The position numbers were made by a program, and so were the translations under genes. A stretch of 64,000 nt of DNA. Origin: Ctenosaura bakeri. Taxonomy: Eukaryota > Chordata > Lepidosauria > Squamata > Iguanidae. The stretch is from assembly GCA_948474755.1 (NCBI GenBank), contig CAOLHI010001435.1:124001-188000 (forward strand). The letters are read 5' to 3'. Positions within the stretch are counted from its first letter, which is position 1. Every line of letters begins with the position of its first letter. Under the pieces are notes generated by a model. That model made no database searches and was not told the origin of the DNA. It worked only from the letters and a program-made list of their open reading frames with translations. Below, in pieces: positions 56,352 to 64,000 of this stretch.

Positions 56352-56505
56352 GGCTATTTCTGCACTAGACTGTTATAGCGCTATTATTCCACTTTCACCA
56401 TCCTATGGAATCCTGGGGTTTGCAGTTTGAACTGCAAACCCCAGGATCCCATAGGATGGTGAAAGTGGAATCACAGCGCTATAACACTGGAATGTGGAAA
56501 TGGCC
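56352..56505. mobile_element. Foldback MITE nested in the hAT element
   Basis: The left arm begins GGCTATTTCTGCACTAGACT and the right arm ends AATGTGGAAATGGCC. The arms meet at GCAGTTTGAACTGC with essentially no loop, so this is an almost complete palindrome of about 154 bp. It belongs to the same family as 6866-7027, 17193-17396 and 45331-45522. Its position dates it after the cargo region of the hAT formed, or marks it as part of the cargo. Confidence 0.85.
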
Positions 56506-56828
56506 AAAGTCCACAGGATGGATCAGAGCAGCGCTTTCGGGTCAAAAAACCAAAACAAAACAAAACAAAAAAACAACCAAGGAGTCTTGGGGGCTCTTGC
56601 TACACAAACTGAAGCCCTTGGCTGACGCCCCCTACTCCTTTCCCAACCGAGTTCCCGGTCTCGGAGGGACCTATCTCCCCTGTCGGATGGCAGATCTGCT
56701 GCAGGAAAGTTTCCCCCTTTGCCTGCCGGACCAAGGGCAACAGCCACACCAACAACTCCCACAGAGCGGCGTGCCCAGAATGAATGGGCGACCGGGCAAT
56801 CGCCGCTGCTGCAGCCCCGCCACTTTGG

Positions 56829-57170
56829 GAAGCAAGCGGAGCCCAGCTGCTCGCTCACCCCGGCAAGCAACTCTGTTCGCCGGCATGAATGAGCATGAGG
56901 CGAAGAGGGTGAGAGGACAGGGTCTCACCTCCCAGACATCCCGCTGCAGTGCCATAAACCCTGAATGAGAAACCCTCTGTGTGTGTGTGTGTGGTGCGGG
57001 CACGAGTGTCCAAGCAGCGCCCGGCTGCTCACTCGCCCCGGCAAACAACTCTGACTCTGCAAGGCAGCATGAAGGGAAAAGGAAACACTGAAGGGGAAGC
57101 CCTCCATGTGTGTGTGTGTGTGGTGTAGGCGCGAGCGTCCAAGCAGTGCCCGGCTGTGCCCGGCTGCAAG
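56829..57170. repeat. Imperfect tandem array in hAT cargo (unit about 130-180 bp)
   Basis: A block containing GCCCGGCTGCTCACTCGCCC and CGGCAAACAACTCTG, and ending with a GT tract and GGCGCGAGCGTCCAAGCAG, is present two and a half times. Unit length differs between copies. It is GC-rich, unlike the flanking intron. Confidence 0.75.
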
Positions 57171-57206
57171 CCTCCTCTCCCCTCCCACCAGCGCGGGGTC
57201 TCCTCT

Positions 57207-57340
57207 CCTCACCTCCGCCTTAGCGCTCCGGCTCCAGCTCTCTCCTCTCGGTGTCCTCACCTCCACCTTAACATTCAGGCTCCAGCTCTCTCCTCCCGCT
57301 CTCCGCACCTCCAGCTCCACCTCGGGCTCCTCCAGTGCTT
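57207..57340. repeat. 48-bp tandem repeat, about 2.7 copies, in hAT cargo
   Basis: Units starting CCTCACCTCC recur at 57207, 57255 and 57303 (the last as CCGCACCTCC). Each contains GGCTCCAGCTCTCTCCTC or a close variant. Confidence 0.85.
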
Positions 57341-57543
57341 TCCCACCAGGCAGGGAAAGATGGGGAAATGCCCAGCATGCCTCCTCTCCCCTCCTCCCAG
57401 TGCAGGGGTCTCAGAAGCACTGCTCCCATTGGCTGTGAGGCCACCTTCTTTTAAAACGGGGCGCAGGAATGAGGAGCGGCGACCCCTGTGAAATGGTCGT
57501 TCGACCCCCAAAGGGGTCCCGACCCCCAAGTTGAGAACCACTG

Positions 57544-57551
57544 TGTTAGAG
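57544..57551. repeat. Right 8-bp target-site duplication of the hAT element
   Basis: TGTTAGAG is an exact copy of 55775-55782, immediately following the AACCACTG terminus. Confidence 0.92.
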
Positions 57552-60500
57552 CATAATAGCACAGTGAACCAAGCAAGCCACAGGTTTGCTGACCAGCCAT
57601 TGATCTGTACATAATGCTTTGTTCTCCCTACCCTTATACAGTTAACCATGAAATTGATATTTTGTTGTATTTTCTCATAAAATGGAATTTTATGGAAAAG
57701 CTTTGATCTCGTTTCTGCTGTTCCCTGAGTGTCATACTTGGGCACCCTGATTAAAATATATTAGTCATGTGTGCTTGGCTTTCCTGCATTCCAGTTAGAG
57801 TACTGGTTTCTGGGCCAGCTAGGGTTGGCATGTCAAAATGGTTTTTCCATCACTTTTAAAACTAAATCTTTTCCTCCAGTCATTCATACTTCAGAAGGTA
57901 TACTCCTGAATGTTACGTATCAGTCCTCAGACATATTTAGAGATCAATGTTCTGAAAAATCTAAGCAAGCTTCATGACAAGCAAACCTTTATTATGAGAG
58001 GCACATTTATAAAGGCATATTTATTTAAAAATAAAAAAGCACTGATTATGAAAAAACAAAACCAGTTTTCACTCCAAAGTCCTTTTCAATTTTTAGGTCC
58101 TTGACATCTTTAGATGCAATTGAAAGAAGCAGCTCTTGCTACATGGATATTTGCAACTTCTCTTTCTTTTAAAAGATTCTAAAACTTGAAGAAAGCTCTA
58201 CTGTATACCAGGCAGTTTCTCTTGGAAAGTTTTACCCAAGAACTGCCTGAAAAGCTTTCAGCATTTGAGATATTAAAGGATGCTTCAGAAAGATTCCATC
58301 ATACAGACAGGACATGACTTATGAAAAGGCTTAGTACTCTAGTCCTGGGGAAAAGTGAAAAATTAGCTAATATTGTGTAAATGGAAAGACCGCAGTTCTC
58401 AGTAAATTTTATTATTGCTGATTGGCACATAGTTTTTAAATACTTATCTCTTTATGCAAACTGAACAGATAATCTGACAGCTGAAGGAATAAAAAATATT
58501 GAAGCACTTCTCTCTGTACCAAGAAACAGTCAGCTCATTATCCTTTCTAAAGAACATGCCTAGTCAACTTACTCTCACATTTCATGGGGTTTTGAAAAGA
58601 AGTTAAGACAAAGAAGATTATGAGAAAACACAGCTACATTTTCCAAAAAAGAATGAACTTCCAATCTCCAATTATCATTTTATTTAAAAAAATTGTGTTA
58701 CTAGAAATAATAAACATTGATCCACGATTAGTAAACTTTGATGGCAAGATTTCACCTGACTTCTTCATTTATTGCCTTTGTTTTGCTAGAAAGCAATCCT
58801 GGAAAATCATTTGAAAGCCAAAAATAAAAACTGGATGCGATATACATTCCCAGGACAGAATTCATGCCATAAGCATTACAGTCATTTCTTTTTCCACCCC
58901 TCTTTTTAAAATTTTCTTTCCATTCAACATCTTCCTTTGCCTTTGCTTTCCTGTCCCCTGTTACTGCTCCTCTTCCCACCATACATTCCCCATTCATCCC
59001 CTTCCCCTCTCCTAACAACTACTTGATATGATTTATATGGTTTTTCCAGATGGTAATATGTACTGCATACAGCTTTCTATTTAATGTTCAAGGTATTTAA
59101 TAACCTAAGACATAACACATATATAAAAATAAAGACTTTCAAATAGATACATGACAATAATAAATAAATAAAAATCCAAAGTAGTGTAGTGCCTCTTAAG
59201 CAGATTCATATAATATTGATAGAAGCTAAATATGGAGAACCAGGCTTTAGGACCCGTATGAATATAATGTGAACGATCACCTCCCCTGCCCTAGTTAAGA
59301 GTAAAAGTGACAGAATGCAGTGGAGAAAGAGAGGGATGGAGGTGAAAACAATAAATGGAAGCTCAGCATTTCAAAGGCACTAAAGTGGTTAAAATGGGAT
59401 TCCTGTCAAAATTCAGCATACAGCTCCAGAAGTTTCCAAAAGATCTCAGCACATATATAAAAGTTCATCACAGGGACAAACCACAAGATGAAATACTGGT
59501 TCTAAGACTGATATTTAGAGGCAGATGTTTTATAGTCTGCCAATTTAACCAACATTAACTGTACCTCAAATATCTTAGGCCATTCTAAAGTTCTTGATCT
59601 TAAATTTGACTGCCTATAACTGGCAAACGGTATACATAAGACTTTAAAGTATCTGTTTTAGAGGAGCTTTTGATACATTCTTGGAATACCTGTCATGAAG
59701 GGATATGATGGGATCTAGGAATATTCCTAAGTGAAATGTTCACAGTACTAATTACCATTTTCCATAAATGGTAAATGACCATTTTGAATCTTTTTGGAAA
59801 CTAGTTTTCTTGTAGATCAAGGGTGCAGAAAACTAGAATCTTTTCTTGCATTCAGAATGCCCAATATTTTCCAAATTGTTCATCTATAGCTCATTAGCCA
59901 TTTATTTATAAATATATCTCTTTATTTGTTCTTTTCATCATTTCTTCCCTTAAATTTTTGTCTAAAGAATTGTGTGATTTTTTTTAAATATGTTTATCTG
60001 AATATATGAAATCAGTTTCACCTCAACACATACTATATTTTTGAATCTGAGTCATTAGAAATATCTTATATGCATTCATATTGAGATTAAAAGCAACAGA
60101 ATACAGGATTAAGGTATTCCACAGGTGTTATTTCTTTAAGAGAAAACATTTTCACAGAATGATTATTTTTTTCATACACTCATTCTTTTTAATGTGACCC
60201 ATCACAATGAAAAGATGAGACATATTGTGAAGTGGAACCATTTCATCAAAACCTATTTTCCTGTTTTGTCCTGTGAAATTAAAGATAATATAAGCTTTGA
60301 ATACATAACAGTTCCTTCTGAAGAGAAAGGTTACATTAAGAAAAAGAGGGAATGTCTGTAATATATATGAACACAGCTGTGCCTTTGCAACTCTTCTTAA
60401 TACTGCAAATAATGAACCACTACAACCTTTGGTTTTGTTACATTAATTTTTGCTTATTTGATTTTAAAATTACTCACATGCCTTGCTCTTTTAAAACCGA

Positions 60501-61419
60501 GGTCCACCTACAGGTGGCCTGGAGGCCAATTTTCTGTCCTGCTATAAACCGCCAAAAAAATGCCAAACTTAAACACACACACAGGTTAAAAAACAGCTAA
60601 TTTGGAGTTGGACAGGTGCAACCTATTGATTTGTGACTTCTGGAAACCTCCAGCTAAAATTATTCACCTTTTGTAAGGAGAGGCAGAAGAAGTACAGTCA
60701 GAGGAATCTAGAGAGATTAAAGACTACAAAAACAATGGTGGATCATATGCAATTTGCACATACTGCTTTAAAAACGGTTATTCTTTCATAATTCTAGAAA
60801 TCTGTTTCAGAGTCTGCTTAATTGTCTGAACTTGTTTTTGCCAAAGACTATAAAGTGATCCAAATGCCTATCTAAACTGAACAACTTTTCCATGATAAGT
60901 GAAGTAACAGGAGCATTCAGAAATGACCATCTGTATTTGAGCAAGCCCAGACAATATATAAATCATTCCAAAAGCTAATCCACACCTATGGGCAAGTCCA
61001 GATGTCTCTCCAAGCTGTGAAAGTCAAAGTTCTTTTTTTAAGCACAGCCAGACACCCATAGAAACCCTAATCAAACCATCAAACCAATGTACATATAGGA
61101 GAGGTCCCAAGTCCTGTCTTTTGAATGAGCTAAGAACTCCATACCAAAATCAATACAGCATATTCAACATTTAGGAAAGTCAGATATCTTTCTCCAGAGT
61201 TTTTCAGTCCCACCAAATTCAACCCTCTTCTTTGGCACACATACAAACTTCAAGATGTCTATATGAGTTTTCAAAGTTCCCCCATTCCTTTGGTCAAGCA
61301 TACATGTCCATTAGCTGACCATTCAAACAGAATACAAGCTCAAAGGTCATTCCATTCGCTTGATAGAAAGATACACTCAGCTTCATCCCACCTCTTTCAG
61401 ATAGTCTAGGTTGCCAATA

Positions 61420-62050
61420 CCAACTCTTGGATTTCCCCAGCACTTTCTATAGCTCGATTACAGAGATATGGGGAATGGACAACTTATAAAGATCTACTGA
61501 AACTAACTGGGGATTCTGTACAATTAAAGGATAAGCAACAACTATGGGAAGATGGAATTCTAATACAATACTTTCTGTATTTACAAATTAAAGAAAGACT
61601 TAAGAAGGACATGTTAGCCAGTGGGGCGGAGTTAAGGAAAACTGAGTTTGAAGCTCATTTATTAAAAGGAAACAAACATTTGCTCACCAGGCTATATAAA
61701 ATGTTACTTGAACTTAATCTGGCAGAGGAAGCAGTAAAGGACTACATGGTAAAATGGGCTAAAGACCTAGGTCACAATATCCTCATGGAAGACTGGGAAA
61801 GGATATGGAAATGTAATACTATATATTCGAGATCTTACTACTTACAAGAAAATATGTTGAAGATCAATGTATAGGTGGTATCTTTCACCTGACAGGATAG
61901 CAGGAATGTATAAAAACACTAAAGACAAATATTGGAAGTGTGGTAAAGAAAAAGGTACCTTTTCAACATGTAGTGGAGTTGTGAGAGGGTTAAAAGATTT
62001 TGGTTCATGATTTGGGCAGAATTATAAAAAACTGAAGGTTAAAATCGACT
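61420..62050 (+). mobile_element. L1 LINE fragment, ORF2 C-terminal part
   Basis: Translation in shifting frames gives WTTYKDLLKLTGDSVQLKDKQ, then YKMLLELNLAEEAVKDYMVKWAKDLG near 61700-61780, then RWYLSPDRIAGMYKNTKDKY and WKCGKEKGTF near 61875-61960. The last is the Cys-rich motif at the end of vertebrate L1 ORF2. An 87-codon frame (61611-61874) is the longest intact piece. The 5' part and the 3' tail are missing or unclear. Confidence 0.85.
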
Positions 62051-62242
62051 TGGTACCCAAATTCTTTTTATTAAAACACCCCATTCTTTAGGAAGAAGCC
62101 AAACATACACACAAACCTTGCACCACATTCACAGTAAAGAACTAAAACTTATTAAAACCCAATTTAACTGAGCTTAAGGCATCTTGGAGAGCAGATACCA
62201 TCTCTACCCTGAATATCACCAGATTCCTTTTGGTTTTTCAGA

Positions 62243-62728
62243 GGCCCTTTTCACATGCGGGCGGAGAGACGGGGGAAGCCACACTAAAACGGGGTTTACC
62301 TTACTCCGTCGCGGCATGGAGCAGCACGAGTTCGCTGCTCCACACTGGTCGGGCATCCCGCAGCATCCGCAGCATTGGGCAGTGCCCAAAATGGTGGCTT
62401 TCAACTGGCAGAGGCTCTCCGCCAATCGGAGAAGCTTGCCAGCCGGAAATCCCGCCCCCGCCCGATTGGAAATCCCAGCCCCGCGCGCGCCTGCAAATCC
62501 ACACCGGGCGCTGCGACGGGGCTGGATGGGGCTGCACGCTGCCTGGTTTTTAAAAACCAGATAACAAGTGGTTTTCAAACAGCACGCGGCGGCGCCACTT
62601 CCGGTCGCCGGTGCGTGGATTGCGGTGTGGAACTACACAAAAGTAGTTCACCTCAATCCATGTTACAGTGTGGACGACCTCCTCAGAGGTCGCCCTACAC
62701 TAATTTTTTCACCCCATGTGGAAAGGCC
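62243..62728. mobile_element. Second GC-rich MITE-like element, 486 bp
   Basis: The ends GGCCCTTTTCACATG and CATGTGGAAAGGCC are inverted repeats of about 14 bp with the same GGCC...TTT start as the element at 30002-30482 and almost the same length. The interior is GC-rich and contains several short hairpins, such as CTGGTTTTTAAAAACCAG near 62547 and AACTACACAAAAGTAGTT near 62631. The candidate 3-bp flanks (AGA and AAA) are not identical. Open frames inside have no recognisable domain. Confidence 0.65.
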
Positions 62729-62974
62729 AAAGATGGCTAATATCCATCTGAAGCCAAACACTAAGTTTTTCTTTGGCTGATGCCATTTGAGATAAATTTT
62801 GGAGAGAATACATCTCTCAGTGGCCCAAGACACCTGCATCAAATAACATTTGGTTGGCTCCTGCAGTGTAAAATTTCCTGAATAACATCATAGAACACAA
62901 ATTAAAGAAAATAGTTGATTTCATGCCCTTGCTTGTGAATTTCTAGAAACCATTTTCTTGTCCACTTTTGAAAA

Positions 62975-63130
62975 AGGTTGCTGGACCAAATCTACCAACC
63001 CTCTCCAATCCAGACCCCTATATATCTCTTGGATTACAGCTCCTGTCAGATGCAGTCAACTTGGCTAATAGTCAGAAATTATTGGAGCTGCAGTCTATAA
63101 TATCTGGAAGGTCACAGGTGGGGGCAGGGA
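62975..63130. repeat. Diverged copy of the same foldback family
   Basis: GGATTACAGCTCCTGTCAGA and later TATTGGAGCTGCAGTCTATA followed by ATCTGGAAGGTCACAGGTG match the family order. Confidence 0.5.
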
Positions 63131-64000
63131 CGTGCAACTTCATCCATTTCACTTTTTCCTTCAAACAAATTTCACCTATTTGAATAAACTGCTATCCAAA
63201 ATGAGGTGAATAAAATTCTCAGTTATCAATACTTGAGGAAGGCTGTATTAGGCCCTGGGTTTCATTCAGTTAGACTGTTTTGATGCTCTCAGGATTACTA
63301 GGGGAGTGTTTGATAGAAAAAACTGCAAAATTATTTTCATATAGAACAATTCTATACTAAGCAGACAAGCTCTCTGTTATCATCCATTAAAGCTGGTATT
63401 TGTAAAAGCCAGACACAAAAGGACTTTTGAATCTACAGCATTAAGACAAAGCCTTTTTCATGCAAAAAAGAGAAAGGCTAGTCAGTTTTCATCCCCCAAA
63501 GGAAGATGAGTCAGGGAAGGGGGAAAAAAACTCTCATGAAATTCCTCTCTCTTTCTGAGGGTAGTGCTGTATTTCCTTTTTTAAAAAAGGAAAAGATTCA
63601 TACACACCGCATATTTTTTTTAATAGGGATGCTACTTTGTCAAAAGATTTTTTGAATGGTCTGAAAGAAAAAAATAGAAACCAAAGGCACTATAAAATTA
63701 CAGGAAATAATCCCTATAGTTACATCATAAATTTCCTATTTAGGAGCCTCAACTGAAAAATAGTTAAAGCAAACCATAACTTGGGTTTGCTTGTTTGTTT
63801 TTAACAGCACATTCCCATCTAGATGAGAGGATACAAAAAGCATTTGTGACCCTTTACTGTCATGGTATATACATTAAAAAAAAATATCAGCAGTTTGCAT
63901 CTTCAATGACAGACAGCATTTTTCTTAGTGATTATCACCTCAGCAGCCGAAACAAAATATCATCTTACAATTGTGGTAGACTTCTAAGGTGACATTATGC

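Larger units (their letters stand above)
55783..57543. mobile_element. hAT transposon, SPIN-like ends, 1761 bp, non-autonomous
   Basis: The left end begins CAGTGGTTCTCAACCTTCCT and the right end is the reverse complement of CAGTGGTTCTCAACTTGGGG. The perfect 8-bp direct repeat TGTTAGAG flanks it (55775-55782 and 57544-57551), the hallmark of hAT insertion. The right terminus continues with a GGGTCGAACGACC-type block followed by TTTCACAGGGGTCGCC, and the left with GTTGTGGTGACCCCCAACC. Both resemble the SPIN/OposCharlie group known from Anolis and several mammals. No transposase frame is visible. The interior is a GC-rich mosaic: a nested foldback at 56352-56505, (CCCT)n, two GT tracts, and tandem arrays at 56829-57170 and 57207-57340. 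Calling the superfamily is safe; the exact family is by eye. Confidence 0.9.
53646..64000 (-). other. INPP4B: INPP4B intron, partial (more than 10 kb, upstream side)
   Basis: No exon matching the earlier part of the C2 domain was found, so the intron appears to run past the right edge. It holds a LINE tail (54010-54190), a foldback-type fragment (54505-54645), foldbacks (55245-55463 and 56352-56505), a large hAT element (55783-57543), an L1 ORF2 3' part (61420-62050), a GC-rich element (62243-62728) and another foldback-type repeat (62975-63130). I see nothing identifiable in 57560-61410 and 63140-64000. Confidence 0.75.

Noticed and set aside
56405..56968. Open frame of 187 codons on the plus strand, the longest in the window
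   Set aside because: It starts inside a foldback MITE and runs through GC-rich hAT cargo. It has no recognisable domain, and overlapping frames of similar length exist on the other strand, as expected from base composition.
62184..62740. Frames of 107 to 126 codons in both strands
   Set aside because: They overlap the second GC-rich element, start outside it and cross its boundary, and show no known domain.
54000..64000. Earlier C2 exon of INPP4B
   Set aside because: I looked for the segments before HDT-VRTS, such as the TEIVEGT and YPIYEET-like parts, in inverse orientation and found none with splice sites. The exons are probably outside the window.

Overview
This 64 kb window is vertebrate nuclear DNA, almost certainly from a squamate reptile and probably an iguanian-type lizard. 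It carries nine short GT-AG spliced coding exons in a large AT-rich intronic landscape. The repeats are characteristic of squamates: Bov-B (RTE) LINEs, SINEs with a 5S rRNA-derived head, tRNA/CORE-type SINEs with a Bov-B-like tail, CR1 3' ends, L1 fragments, a hAT element whose ends resemble the SPIN family, and many foldback MITEs. The species was not determined.

The only gene supported is INPP4B (type II inositol polyphosphate 4-phosphatase, a PI(3,4)P2 4-phosphatase), on the minus strand. Nine consecutive internal exons lie at 53592-53645, 49924-50003, 40715-40826, 38082-38154, 32675-32822, 21513-21643, 12839-12943, 12276-12384 and 438-615, in transcription order. They total 990 bases (330 codons). 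Every junction is GT-AG, every intron phase is consistent, and there is no stop. They encode the end of the N-terminal C2 domain and the region between C2 and the catalytic domain. The 5' exons (first part of C2) should lie beyond base 64000. The 3' exons, including the catalytic Cys-X5-Arg loop, should lie below base 1. No other host gene, RNA gene or promoter is convincing.

Repeats by region. 0.6-12.3 kb: SINEs, a Bov-B fragment, foldback MITEs, a probable LTR (7201-8160) and a hAT-like element (8654-9802). 12.9-21.5 kb: a foldback, a Bov-B copy with reverse-transcriptase remnants (14320-15195), a repeat-rich block interrupted by a solo LTR (15985-16950) and another foldback, and a 5S-derived SINE. 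21.6-32.7 kb: SINEs, a striking hairpin (25496-25566), a pogo/Tigger-like MITE, and a CR1 3' end split by a 481-bp GC-rich element (30002-30482). 32.8-53.6 kb: SINEs, LINE remnants, another Tigger-like MITE, foldbacks, and a CR1 3' end. 53.6-64 kb: a 1761-bp hAT element with a perfect 8-bp target duplication and GC-rich cargo (55783-57543), an L1 ORF2 tail (about 61420-62050) and a second GC-rich MITE-like element (62243-62728).

I found no clearly new biological system. The most promising leads are the foldback and GC-rich elements, which seem to share termini, the GC-rich cargo of the hAT element, the tandem array inside the solo LTR, and the isolated hairpin. All family names for repeats come from recognition by eye, without database comparison.
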